This document shows, piece after piece, positions 44,780-53,960 of a stretch of 64,000 bases of DNA. Source of the DNA: Lithacetigena sp037446255 [NCBI: Coprothermobacterota bacterium] (GTDB lineage: Bacteria; Coprothermobacterota; HKB111); contig JBBIIY010000004.1 of NCBI GenBank assembly GCA_037446255.1, positions 14,238-78,237 of the forward strand, read 5' to 3'. Within the stretch, counting starts at the first letter, position 1. Every line of letters begins with the position of its first letter. The notes below the pieces were generated by a model. That model did no database searches, was not told where the DNA came from, and saw only the letters and a list, made by a program, of their open reading frames with translations. A program made the position numbers and the translations under genes.

Positions 44780-46207
44780 TTATTGGTAATTATTTTTCAC
44801 ATACTTCAAGGCTTCTTCCTGACTGGTTAAATAACCATTATAAGATAAAAGTTTTACCTGCCTGATTATTAAATCCAATTGAGGACTCGGGGGAAACCCT
44901 GTTTTAATCAGGTCCTCAGCTTTAATGTATTCCTTTAGAAAAGATTGATATTTTATCTGGCATTCTTCAAAAATAAGGTCGCTTTTAGTTAAATAAATAA
45001 GAATCAAATTATTCATAACCTTCAAAGAGGCTTCCAGAATAATCCGGTCAACAGGCATATCCTTATATTTCATAAAGTTCTCATAATCAACATACTTGAT
45101 CTTGAGGTTCAGTTTTCTCAACAGATTGATAGCAGTTTCTCTTTCCAAAAATGAAAGTAAGAATAATAATAGAATATCCCCTCGGGATGGTTTACCATTT
45201 TCCGGTGTAATTTCCCATAAGCGGTTTAATTTTCTTATTTTCTCCCCACTAACAGTTTTTAGCCTGGAATCTAACAAACCTAAAAAAGAATGTTTATCTG
45301 CCATTTCTGCTAATTTTTCAGTTTTTATACCCAACAGCAGTTTAAGTTCCCTTCCAAACCTTGTATCCAGATAACTATCAGAAAAAGGAGTAACTTTGTC
45401 TATTGCCTCTTCCAGAAGGTTTTTCTCTCTTTCTGTTAGGTTGAAATCAAGGGTAATCGCATAGCGGATTGCCCTTAATATTCTCAAGGGATCTTCAATA
45501 AAACCATAAGCCCTCAGGAGTCTGATTTTTCTTTCTTTAAGGTCCTTCAATCCTCCGAACAGGTCAATCAGCCTATAGTTCTCACCTTCTGGAAAAAGAA
45601 CCATACTGTTTATGGTAAAATCCCGTCTTAAAAGGTCTTGAAAAATAGTAGCCCTGTTGATTTTAATCACCTTACCCGGAGGGGAGTAATATTCATAGCG
45701 GGGCTTAGCTAAATCTATACTGCCGCCATCGGCAACCCTCAGGTTTACGGTGTGATAATCAGGATGATGCCTTATTTTAAAACGCTGGTCTGTCTTAAGC
45801 AAATTCAAGAAGTAGTCCAATTTATTCGGTACAACCAGGTCCCATTCCTCCCTATGAATTTTCTCAAGCAATAAATCTCTAACCGCTCCTCCCACCAGGT
45901 AAAGGCGAATTCCTTCTTTTTCGGCTAAATTGAACACCATTTTTAGCTTTTCCGGCAATTGTAATTTTATAATAGTTGAGTTGGTGCTTATTTTTTTCCA
46001 AAATTCCTTTTTCTGAATAACCTGAGATAATTCGGGCAAGTGAAAATAATTCTGATAATCTTTAATATTTAGAAGTTTTAAAGCCAGGATGTCACTGGAT
46101 AAAAGATACCCCTCTGGTATCCCCGTGGAATTTAGAAATTGATAGTCCAGGTCTTTTTCAAGTTGGATAATATCAGGATAAGGTTTGTTCAGAATACGGT
46201 ATTTCAT
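44780..46207 (-). CDS. CCA-adding enzyme / poly(A) polymerase family nucleotidyltransferase
   Basis: A 475-residue class II nucleotidyltransferase. After an N-terminal extension of about 95 residues the head domain begins with RLYLVGGAVRDLLL. The metal site reads EEWDLVV, so the usual DxD is ExD. DLLRRDFTINSMV, LIDLFGGLKDLKERKIRLL and DPLRILRAIRYA (nucleotide-selecting) follow. The likely role is to add or repair CCA on tRNAs, which is needed at least for tRNA-Arg at 18.6 kb; a poly(A) polymerase is the alternative. Confidence 0.85.
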   Translation of the reverse strand: MKYRILNKPYPDIIQLEKDLDYQFLNSTGIPEGYLLSSDILALKLLNIKDYQNYFHLPELSQVIQKKEFWKKISTNSTIIKLQLPEKLKMVFNLAEKEGIRLYLVGGAVRDLLLEKIHREEWDLVVPNKLDYFLNLLKTDQRFKIRHHPDYHTVNLRVADGGSIDLAKPRYEYYSPPGKVIKINRATIFQDLLRRDFTINSMVLFPEGENYRLIDLFGGLKDLKERKIRLLRAYGFIEDPLRILRAIRYAITLDFNLTEREKNLLEEAIDKVTPFSDSYLDTRFGRELKLLLGIKTEKLAEMADKHSFLGLLDSRLKTVSGEKIRKLNRLWEITPENGKPSRGDILLLFLLSFLERETAINLLRKLNLKIKYVDYENFMKYKDMPVDRIILEASLKVMNNLILIYLTKSDLIFEECQIKYQSFLKEYIKAEDLIKTGFPPSPQLDLIIRQVKLLSYNGYLTSQEEALKYVKNNYQ

Positions 46208-46241
46208 TTACGGTAATAACCACTTAATTTTAATGATTGTA

Positions 46242-47546
46242 TCAGGAAATTATTTCCAGGATATGTTTACTGGGAAGTACGGGTTCTTGAGAGATCACCA
46301 ATGTATTTTCCAGATATTTAGCTGCTTCTTCAACTTTTCGATCATCTGAAGAATATACATCAAATATTGGTTCATTTTTAGAAATTTTATCACCTATTTT
46401 TTTCTTTACTACTACACCCGCACCATAATCTATTTCATCATTTTTCTTTTTTCTACCTGCACCAGTAATTATATTAGCTACTCCCACTTTATAAGCATCA
46501 ATTTCCTTGACCAAACCATTTTCTGGTGATACTATAATTTCTTTATATCGAGCATAGGGAATAAGTGAGTAATCATCTACCACATTAGGATTTCCACCCT
46601 GATAAGCCACCATCTGGGCAAACTTTTTAACCGCCTGGCCACTCTCCAGGGTCTTGGAGATTAATTCCTTTCCTTCTTCTACAGTTCTGACCTTTTGACC
46701 CATAAGGAGCATGTAAGCACCGGTTATGGTAACCACCTCTACCAAATCAGCTGGTCCTTTTCCTTTCAGGGTATCAATAGCTTCCATAATTTCCAGGCTG
46801 TTCCCGGTTTTGTTCCCCAACGGTTCATCCATCTGGGAAAGGATGGCTACCACATTAAGATTAGCTCTTTTACCGATATTCACCATAAGATAGGAAAGTG
46901 CTAGGGCTTTATCCAGAGTTTTCATAAAAGCACCTTTTCCGACTTTTACATCCAGTACGATTGATTTAGCCCCTCCAGCAAGTTTTTTACTCATAATACT
47001 GCTGGCAATTAAAGGTATAGATTCAACAGTTGCGGTTACATCTCTCAGGGCATATAGCTTTCCATCAAGAGGTGCCAGATCTTTGCTCGGGCTGACCATC
47101 ACGCAACCTACCCTTTCCAACCCTTTGAATATTTCTTCCTTATTTAAACTCGTTTTAAAGCCGGGTATGGATTCCAATTTGTCAATAGTCCCCCCGCTGT
47201 GTCCAAGTCCCCTACCCGACATTTTAGCAATCTTTAAACCGAGATGAGCCATAAGGGGAGCCAGGACTATGGAGGTTTTATCGCCTACCCCTCCTGTAGA
47301 ATGCTTATCCACAGCATCGGGTGCAATTAGTGATAAATCAAGTATTTCGCCTGACTCGGCCATTACCTGGGTAAGGTATAGAGTTTCTTCTTCAGACATC
47401 CCCCGAAAACAAGCCGCCATTAACCAGGCAGAAACCTGGTAATCGGGAATCTCATCCTTCATGAAGGAAGAAAAGAATTCCCTGAACTCTTCTAAGGTAT
47501 GTAATTCACCATCTCTTTTCTTTCGTATAAATTCCTGTGGTAGCAT
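46242..47546 (-). CDS. pdp: Pyrimidine-nucleoside (thymidine) phosphorylase
   Basis: A 434-residue phosphorylase that splits thymidine, deoxyuridine or uridine into base and (deoxy)ribose 1-phosphate. The signature SGRGLGHSGGTIDKLE, the phosphate-binding KHSTGGVGDKTS and the SSIMSKKLAGGA segment are intact. The C-terminal domain has the GAGVVVKKKIGDK hammerhead. Pdp and DeoA cannot be separated by eye; Firmicute enzymes are usually Pdp. It diverges from the YjjI-type gene across 125 bases. Confidence 0.94.
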   Translation of the reverse strand: MLPQEFIRKKRDGELHTLEEFREFFSSFMKDEIPDYQVSAWLMAACFRGMSEEETLYLTQVMAESGEILDLSLIAPDAVDKHSTGGVGDKTSIVLAPLMAHLGLKIAKMSGRGLGHSGGTIDKLESIPGFKTSLNKEEIFKGLERVGCVMVSPSKDLAPLDGKLYALRDVTATVESIPLIASSIMSKKLAGGAKSIVLDVKVGKGAFMKTLDKALALSYLMVNIGKRANLNVVAILSQMDEPLGNKTGNSLEIMEAIDTLKGKGPADLVEVVTITGAYMLLMGQKVRTVEEGKELISKTLESGQAVKKFAQMVAYQGGNPNVVDDYSLIPYARYKEIIVSPENGLVKEIDAYKVGVANIITGAGRKKKNDEIDYGAGVVVKKKIGDKISKNEPIFDVYSSDDRKVEEAAKYLENTLVISQEPVLPSKHILEIIS

Positions 47547-47571
47547 ATAATTCCCCCTATGTTTATATTAA

Positions 47572-47577
47572 AGTATA
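47572..47577 (-). promoter_or_regulatory. -10 element of the pdp promoter
   Basis: TGC followed by TATACT on the minus strand (extended -10), 26 bases before the pdp ATG. AGGGGGAA just before the ATG is the ribosome binding site. Confidence 0.45.
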
Positions 47578-47671
47578 GCACAATGGCTATTTTCTATTTT
47601 TGTTAAAGTAATTTATATTTATTTCACTGTTTTCGGGTAAAATATCAGTATTAAAAAGAACCAGGTGAACA

Positions 47672-49156
47672 ATGGAAAAGATTTACCAGATAATAACCAA
47701 TACCAACCTTGATTTTAAAGACAAAAGGCATCTTCTCTGCCTGGAAGCAGAAAATAGCTTACCCTATCCTAATATCAGCCAGAAAGCACAAACCTACCTT
47801 GAAGAAGGTACTATTTGCGATTTATTTGAAGGTCACGCACCCTATAGGCCAAGATATATTCTACCTGACTACCTTAAATTTATTAAGCAAGGAAGTGAAT
47901 ACTTAAATATTTCACCTCCGAAAAACCTCTTTGAAGCCATAAACGCCCTTCTGGTCATCTATAAGTTCGTTCCTTCCATCACCGGTTACCCGGTTTACCT
48001 TGGTCAAATTGATGACTTGCTGGAACCTTTTCTAAGTACTGTGTCTCCCCGGGAAGTGGAAAACCTTTTACGTTTATTCCTGACCAACATAGATAGAACC
48101 CTTCCCGATGCTTTTGTCCACATAAATATTGGGCCTTCAGACAGTCAGGTAGGCAGGTTGATTTTATGGTTGGAAAAAGAATTGAAACATTCCATTCCCA
48201 ACCTCTCCCTTAAATACAGCCCGGAAACCCCTGATGACTTAGCCCTGCAGGCTATTGAAACCGCTCTGGTAACCGGTAAACCTTATTTTGTAAACCACCA
48301 GGAGTTAGCTAATGATTTAGGAAAAGATTATGCCATAGCCAGTTGCTACAACACCCTCCTGATCGGTGGAGGAAGTCATACCCTGGTTCGGCTTAACTTA
48401 AAACAGGTTGCGGAAAATTCAAATGATTATGATGACTTCATCAACCATAAACTACCTGAGGCTATTTCTTTACTGGTAGAAATAATTAATGCCCGGGCCA
48501 AGTTTATCGTGGAAAAAGCAAAGTTCTTTGAAACTTCCTTTCTGGCAAAGGAAGGACTGATTGATTTATCTAAATTCACTTCTATGGCTGGCTTCTTTGG
48601 GCTCTATGAGGCAGTTAAACTATTAACTGAATTAAATATGGGTAAGGATGGGGAAGCCGAGAAATATGCTCTGGAAATAACCAGCCGTGCGCGGGAATTG
48701 TTGGATAGTTATACTGGACTATACTGCGGAGGATATTGTAATAAAATAGGTTTTCATGCTCAATCGGGTATTGATACCGATATAGAAGTTACCGCAGGAG
48801 TTCGCATAAAGTATGGAGAAGAACCACTTCTTTACGAACAGATAATTCTTGAAGGAAAACTTCACCCTTACTTTAATGCTGGTATCAGTGATATCTACAC
48901 CTTTGACCTTACTGCAAAGGAAAATCCCGAAGGATTACTAAAAATTATTAAAACTGCTATGAAAAAAGGTATCAGAATTTTTGCTCTCACTACTACCGAT
49001 TCTGAATTTGTCAGGGTTACCGGTTATCTGGTTAAGAAAACTGATATAGAAAAATACCATAGAGGAGAGCTTCTCAGGGAAGATACGGTTAAACTGGGGG
49101 CTGATAGTATCAGGAATAACGAAACCTTGAAAAGAAGGGTATTCGGAAAGTCTTAG
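47672..49156 (+). CDS. yjjI: YjjI-type glycyl radical enzyme
   Basis: A 494-residue glycyl radical enzyme. The radical loop EFVRVTGYLVKK places the radical on Gly451, and the thiyl cysteine is Cys225 in YAIASCYNTLL. Both residues are in the positions expected for the small YjjI family (about 515 residues in E. coli), which lacks the full pyruvate formate-lyase N-terminus. The reaction is not established to my knowledge. The gene after it is its activase. It diverges from pdp; in E. coli, yjjI and yjjW also sit beside the deoxyribonucleoside (deo) genes, which hints at a link to deoxyribose metabolism. Confidence 0.88.
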   Translation: MEKIYQIITNTNLDFKDKRHLLCLEAENSLPYPNISQKAQTYLEEGTICDLFEGHAPYRPRYILPDYLKFIKQGSEYLNISPPKNLFEAINALLVIYKFVPSITGYPVYLGQIDDLLEPFLSTVSPREVENLLRLFLTNIDRTLPDAFVHINIGPSDSQVGRLILWLEKELKHSIPNLSLKYSPETPDDLALQAIETALVTGKPYFVNHQELANDLGKDYAIASCYNTLLIGGGSHTLVRLNLKQVAENSNDYDDFINHKLPEAISLLVEIINARAKFIVEKAKFFETSFLAKEGLIDLSKFTSMAGFFGLYEAVKLLTELNMGKDGEAEKYALEITSRARELLDSYTGLYCGGYCNKIGFHAQSGIDTDIEVTAGVRIKYGEEPLLYEQIILEGKLHPYFNAGISDIYTFDLTAKENPEGLLKIIKTAMKKGIRIFALTTTDSEFVRVTGYLVKKTDIEKYHRGELLREDTVKLGADSIRNNETLKRRVFGKS

Positions 49157-49185
49157 TTAATACATACTGAAAATATTCCAACCAG

Positions 49186-50058
49186 TTGCACGGGGAGGTA
49201 ATAAACATCCAGGGGTTAATCAACAGGATTATTGAGAGTAGCTTTATTGACGGACCGGGTAACCGTTTGGTGGTCTTTATGCAGGGCTGTAACCTGAACT
49301 GTATCTACTGCCACAACCCTGAAACCCAGAAAGAATGCTGTTTATGTGGTATATGCGCGGAAAGTTGTCCTGCTAAAGCTTTATCAATTGCTGATAACAA
49401 GATTATTTACCTTAAAGACCTCTGCCAGTTTTGTGATAGGTGCCTGCAGGTCTGTCCCTATTATTCTTCTCCAAAATATTTCAGGATGAATACTTCAGAA
49501 CTTTCTAACTATATTCTCAAGCACCATGAGTTTCTTAATGGCATAACCTTTTCCGGAGGGGAATGCACTTTACAAACACCCTTTATCATAGAAGTATCTC
49601 AAAAGGTAAAAAGCAACTCTCCCTTAACCGTTTTCCTGGACACCAATGGGTATGTTCACCAATCAGATTGGGAGTTGATTTGTAATCATGTTGACGGGTT
49701 GATGGTTGACCTGAAAGCCTTTAATAGCCATACTCATCAATATATTACCGGTGCGGATAACTCTTTTATCCTGGAAAATATCAAATATGCCTCAGGTCAG
49801 GGGCTTTTATACGAAGTCAGGACAGTTATACTAAAAGGGATAAACGATACTGAAAATGAAATTAACCAAATCTCCAATTTCATAAAAGAATTAAATAATT
49901 ATACTTTCTTTAAACTCATTTCTTTCAGACCTTACGGGATAAAACATCCTTTAAAAGATACTGTTTATCCTGATAAGAACCATTTTGAGAAGCTTTTTCA
50001 GATAGCAAAAACTGTTCTCGGTGAAAGGGTCAAGAAATCTCTGGATATATCTTTATAA
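49186..50058 (+). CDS. yjjW: YjjW-type glycyl radical enzyme activase (radical SAM)
   Basis: A 290-residue radical SAM enzyme that makes the glycyl radical on its partner YjjI. QGCNLNCIYCHNP carries the CxxxCxxC cluster (35, 39, 42); two ferredoxin-type clusters follow in CCLCGICAESCP and CQFCDRCLQVCP; FSGGECTLQ is the SAM-binding GGE. The start is unclear. TTG 49186 has no site of its own, while GGGGAGG (49192-49198) inside the frame is spaced for ATC at 49207, giving 283 residues beginning MQGLINRI, closer to the family. Confidence 0.9.
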   Translation: MHGEVINIQGLINRIIESSFIDGPGNRLVVFMQGCNLNCIYCHNPETQKECCLCGICAESCPAKALSIADNKIIYLKDLCQFCDRCLQVCPYYSSPKYFRMNTSELSNYILKHHEFLNGITFSGGECTLQTPFIIEVSQKVKSNSPLTVFLDTNGYVHQSDWELICNHVDGLMVDLKAFNSHTHQYITGADNSFILENIKYASGQGLLYEVRTVILKGINDTENEINQISNFIKELNNYTFFKLISFRPYGIKHPLKDTVYPDKNHFEKLFQIAKTVLGERVKKSLDISL

Positions 50059-50062
50059 AACC

Positions 50063-50410
50063 TTATCTCATTCTCCCCAGTAAAGCCAAACTGAATAACA
50101 CCAGAAAGATGGTTATCATCACTGGCTGGGGAATCCTGATACTTTTTTTAAGATAATAGTCCCAGAAATATTTATAAGTTGTGTTAGGGTCGCACTTTCT
50201 TCGTAACCAGCCTTCCAGAGCAGAAAGTGGGCAGTATTTTTTAGTTAAAGACGGAAGTAAGGTGGCCACCAGCAGTGGAAGATAAATAGTTTTTACCCCA
50301 GCATAGTAAAACTGTAACACCGCCCCGGTGGTTAAAAAAGTCACCAGGGTGAGATGAAGTAATGCAACCAATCGGTAAGAAATCTTATAAAACCATTTAT
50401 TCTTCATCAC
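50063..50410 (-). CDS. Small membrane protein, DUF2784-like
   Basis: A 115-residue protein with three hydrophobic spans (about residues 13-30, 38-55 and 95-112). Between the second and third is YCPLSALEGWLRRKCDP, recalling the CPLTxLE...LR motif of DUF2784 proteins. The function is unknown. It is convergent with yjjW, only 4 bases apart, and lies downstream of the DUF192 gene on its own strand. Confidence 0.55.
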   Translation of the reverse strand: MMKNKWFYKISYRLVALLHLTLVTFLTTGAVLQFYYAGVKTIYLPLLVATLLPSLTKKYCPLSALEGWLRRKCDPNTTYKYFWDYYLKKSIRIPQPVMITIFLVLFSLALLGRMR

Positions 50411-50501
50411 TTTTATTTTACACTCTGTTTATATCTTTTGGATATGTATTTTAGGAAATCCAAAGAAATCTCTGTTTAGTGGTTCCGGTCAGTACTAAAG
50501 A

Positions 50502-50924
50502 TTACCTTATCAATTCAATTACTTTATCTACAGGCACTGGAGAACTTACGCTTACCGTTTCCTGGCTTTTTTCAATGGAGGGTAAAAAGCTTTTTCCTAC
50601 TATTTTTTCATTTTCCACCCAGTAAATATCCAGGTCCAGGTAAGTATTTTTATTCCAGAAGGTTCTAATGGTCTTATCGGGAAAAACAAAGAGCATTCCG
50701 TCAAACTTAACCGGTTTATGGTAATTCATAAGTCCCATAGCCCAGCTAACCGGCTCATCAGCCACCAAAAGACGGTATTCATTATTTCCAATTTTATAAG
50801 TAACCGTTCCGTCTCTTTGCGGAGACCCTTCTTTACCGAAGAACAACAAAAAACTCCCGGACAGAAGTGATAAAACAATGATAATTATTATTAAATAATT
50901 TAATTTTTTAAGTTTACTTGCCAT
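50502..50924 (-). CDS. DUF192 protein, membrane-anchored
   Basis: A 140-residue protein with one N-terminal span (about residues 9-29) and a DUF192 domain outside the membrane: VSWAMGLMNYHKPVKFDGMLFVF and FWNKNTYLDLDIYWV are the conserved core of this beta-rich family. The function is unknown. It stands alone between the DUF2784-like gene and moaA. Confidence 0.85.
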   Translation of the reverse strand: MASKLKKLNYLIIIIIVLSLLSGSFLLFFGKEGSPQRDGTVTYKIGNNEYRLLVADEPVSWAMGLMNYHKPVKFDGMLFVFPDKTIRTFWNKNTYLDLDIYWVENEKIVGKSFLPSIEKSQETVSVSSPVPVDKVIELIR

Positions 50925-50983
50925 TATGCCCTATATTATAACTTATAGAGTTGCTCCAACACTTACAGTATAATCACCCATTA

Positions 50984-51030
50984 CCGTCATTGCGAGACTT
51001 CTTGATCATAATTGGGGTCAGGTTTGACTT
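50984..51030. repeat. Intergenic repeat fragments (GTCATTGCGAG and GGGGTCAGG types)
   Basis: CCGTCATTGCGAGACTTCTT starts at about 50986 and TTGGGGTCAGGTTTGACTT at about 51013. Both look like pieces of dispersed intergenic repeats; the first matches the start of the repeat at 40609. Confidence 0.4.
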
Positions 51031-51078
51031 TCTATATATATTCAATTCCATCAATTTTCAGTCTATGTCAGTTTTAAT

Positions 51079-52041
51079 TTACCCGCCGATCAGGCTCATC
51101 ATATTTTCGTCTTCAATATTAGCCTGCCAGGGTTTTAGCTGTACCATTTTCAAAAAAGATTCTTGCATAGCCCCGTCACCGTCTTTGAGTAAAGGCTTCA
51201 GGTCTTCATAAACATGGTTCATCAAGCAAGGATAAAGTTTTCCATCGGAAGTAAGGCGCAAACGGTTGCAATCCCGGCAATAATGATCGCTTAACAAGCC
51301 AATAAGACCAACCTTCCCACCCCAGGGGGTTAGGTAATATCTTGATGGACCGGAAAAAGCAGTTTTATTACTCTCATCTTCCTGAACAATCAACCTCTTC
51401 GCTTTAAGGCATTTCCGTAACTCTGTGATTAAAGCAAAATTATTCTGCCAGATGTTTCTGGCTTCACCTTTGGGCATTAATTCAATAAAACGGACAATAA
51501 TTTTCCTATCATGGGTGAGATGAACAAAGTCTTCAACCTCATCATCATTAAAACCTTTAAGATACACCACATTCATTTTCACGGTCTCAAAACCTGCATT
51601 GATAGCTTCATTTAGACCGATAAAAAAATCAATAATTCTTCCCCCACCGGTAATTTGTGTAAACTTTTTTGGTTTTAGACTATTTATACTTATATTTAAT
51701 CCCTGAACCCCGGCTTTTTTTAGTTCCCGTGCAAATCTGCTAAGCAGAAAACCGTTAGTAGTAAGGGAAATCTTTTCTAAACCCTTGATGTCTGAAGTCA
51801 TTTCCACTAAATTAATGAAGTTCTCTCTCAGAAGAGGCTCGCCACCGGTAAAGCGAACTTTTTTAATCCCCAGGCCTACCCCGATCTTGATAATTCTAAC
51901 GATATCTTCAAAACTAAGCATCTTCGACTCAGGAGTACCCAAAACCCCACCATCAGGCAAGCAATAAAAACAGCGGTAGTTACATTTATCGGTAACCGAT
52001 ATTCTTAGATACTCTATTTCCCTGTTATATGAATCTTTCAT
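51079..52041 (-). CDS. moaA: GTP 3',8-cyclase MoaA
   Basis: A 320-residue radical SAM enzyme, the first step of molybdopterin synthesis from GTP. The SAM cluster cysteines are 20, 24 and 27 (DKCNYRCFYC), with FTGGEPLL following. The C-terminal second cluster is seen in HYCRDCNRLRL and YPCLMN. A C-terminal GG pair (LIGG), essential in known MoaA, is present. It starts in a 4-base overlap with the moeA-PBP gene. The partner moaC is not in the window. Confidence 0.95.
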   Translation of the reverse strand: MKDSYNREIEYLRISVTDKCNYRCFYCLPDGGVLGTPESKMLSFEDIVRIIKIGVGLGIKKVRFTGGEPLLRENFINLVEMTSDIKGLEKISLTTNGFLLSRFARELKKAGVQGLNISINSLKPKKFTQITGGGRIIDFFIGLNEAINAGFETVKMNVVYLKGFNDDEVEDFVHLTHDRKIIVRFIELMPKGEARNIWQNNFALITELRKCLKAKRLIVQEDESNKTAFSGPSRYYLTPWGGKVGLIGLLSDHYCRDCNRLRLTSDGKLYPCLMNHVYEDLKPLLKDGDGAMQESFLKMVQLKPWQANIEDENMMSLIGG

Positions 52042-53960
52042 GGTGACTTCCAGATTACCTCGCCCATCTCACGGGTATCATAACCCCCCAGAGCCATAAT
52101 TTCCTCTTTAAATGAACCTGATTGTAATATCTTAAGAATATGTTGCCCTTTTTTGGTGTTCATAAATTCTTCAGTCATTAAGAGGTCGTACCTCTCTTTA
52201 TGCAGGGCTATAAAATCAAGGTTGTATAAATTGGCAATGGCTTTGATTCCTAAACCCACCTCAGCCTGGTTTTCCTTGACTCTTTGGGCTACCCCAAAAT
52301 GAGTAAACTCTTCTTCGCTGTAACCTTTAATATGCTCTGTAGATATTCCTTCCTTATTCAATAGATAATCAAGCAGTATTCTGGTTCCTGCTCCCCTTTG
52401 TCTGTTAACAAACCTGATATCATCGCGAACTAAATCCTTAATTTCCCGGATATTCGCAGGATTACTTTTCTTTACCAGTAAACCCTGTTCCCGATAAGTT
52501 AGATTAACCAGCACTGATTTAACCTTAAGTTCTTTTAATAGGTGATAATTATAATCACCGGTTTTTTCATCAAGAACATGCATACCACAGATATCTGAAA
52601 GTCCCCGGGAAAACATATTAAATCCACTTAAGCTCCCCACAGATAATAATTTCAGGGTTAGTTCCGGGTTCTCTCTTCTAAGGTAAGTATTTAGAATCTC
52701 CAAGGTTAAATCCTGGCTTCCAGAAATAACCGTGTTTCCTTTTAGAAGAACGCCGTTATATTCCTGATTAATCATACTTACCAGAACCTCTTCCCCTTCG
52801 GATAGACCTTCGCTGTTTTCCGGTATTTCCACCAGACCATCAGCCATGACTAAACTGCTTGATACTCCAGCTCCCCGGGGTAAAGGGTAAGCAAAAAAAG
52901 TATCCTGTTTATTTCTATAAGACAGGGCTACTCTTAAAAATTCTCTTACCCCAACTTCCTTAAACACCTTCCTGGCAAGTATAGCTCTAACTTCAGGGAA
53001 ATCCGAACACTTCCCGGTGTAATAACCATCCAGAAGCGGTTTCAAAAATAGATAAGAAACAATAAAGGCTGAAACAGGATAACCAGGTATGTTAATAACA
53101 GGTTTATTCTGTACCAGAGCTAAAGTTACCGGTCTTCCTGGCTTAATAGCTACTCCCTTTATCAGTAATTTACCCAGAGTGGTTAAAACTTCTGGCACCA
53201 GGTCTTTAGTACCCCTGGAGGAACCGGCAATAAGTAAAAGGATATCCATCTCCTCAATGGCTTTCTCCACGCCCCTGTTTAACTCGGCTTCTTTATTAGG
53301 TAATGGGGGGAATTTAACAGGGGTACCTCCCCAACTATTAACTAAGGCTTCCAGCATTGGGGTATTAGAATCAATAATTTCCCCCACCTTGAAACTTTCC
53401 TTGGTATGAGAAACTATTTCATCGCCAGTGGGGATAATCCCTACTTTAAATTTTTTAAGAACGGCAATTTCTTTAATCCCTGCCTGGGCTAACAAACCAA
53501 TATGTTGAGGTCTAATTGGTTCCCGGGTATTTATCACAACCTGGCTTTCAAAAATATCCTCACCAATTTGCCTGATTCCTTCTCCACAGTTTAATGCCTT
53601 ATTAATTTCAAAATTATTCTCATCCTTGGAAAGGATTTGCTCTAAAGGTATAACTGCATCCATTCCCCAGGGAATGGGGTCTCCTGTATTGATCTGGATA
53701 GCCTCTACTTTATTCTTCAGTTTCCGGGGAGAGGTTTCTCTTGCTCCCAGAGTAGAAGAAGCTTTGACTGCTATCCCATCCAGGGCAGATTGGAGATAAA
53801 AAGGGTTACTAATCTTTGCTTTTACAGGTAAGGCAGTTATTCTCCCCAGAGACTGCTCTATGGGAATACATTCGGTTTCAAAGGGTAATTTCACCTCCTT
53901 AAGCCAGGTCTTGAGAGCTTTTTCAAAAAAAGTATAAGTTGAATTCAACCTGCTCTTCAC
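52038..53960 (-). CDS. MoeA fused to a periplasmic-binding-protein-like domain
   Basis: A 640-residue fusion. Residues 1 to about 400 are a MoeA molybdotransferase (SALDGIAVKAS, GIIPTGDEIV, GSSRGTKDLVP, GVAIKPGRPVTLA, NIPGYPVSA). Residues about 410-640 form a substrate-binding domain of the ModA/PBP type (VISGSQDLTLEIL, RQRGAGTRILLDYLL, AEVGLGIKAIA). This architecture is common in anaerobes. The added domain probably senses or supplies molybdate or tungstate, but that is inference. It overlaps the genes on either side by 4 bases (GTG start). Confidence 0.92.
   Translation of the reverse strand: MKSRLNSTYTFFEKALKTWLKEVKLPFETECIPIEQSLGRITALPVKAKISNPFYLQSALDGIAVKASSTLGARETSPRKLKNKVEAIQINTGDPIPWGMDAVIPLEQILSKDENNFEINKALNCGEGIRQIGEDIFESQVVINTREPIRPQHIGLLAQAGIKEIAVLKKFKVGIIPTGDEIVSHTKESFKVGEIIDSNTPMLEALVNSWGGTPVKFPPLPNKEAELNRGVEKAIEEMDILLLIAGSSRGTKDLVPEVLTTLGKLLIKGVAIKPGRPVTLALVQNKPVINIPGYPVSAFIVSYLFLKPLLDGYYTGKCSDFPEVRAILARKVFKEVGVREFLRVALSYRNKQDTFFAYPLPRGAGVSSSLVMADGLVEIPENSEGLSEGEEVLVSMINQEYNGVLLKGNTVISGSQDLTLEILNTYLRRENPELTLKLLSVGSLSGFNMFSRGLSDICGMHVLDEKTGDYNYHLLKELKVKSVLVNLTYREQGLLVKKSNPANIREIKDLVRDDIRFVNRQRGAGTRILLDYLLNKEGISTEHIKGYSEEEFTHFGVAQRVKENQAEVGLGIKAIANLYNLDFIALHKERYDLLMTEEFMNTKKGQHILKILQSGSFKEEIMALGGYDTREMGEVIWKSP

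Noticed and set aside
50951-51211. 86-codon plus-strand frame near moaA
   Set aside because: Overlaps the moaA 3' end in antisense and intergenic repeats; no coding signs.
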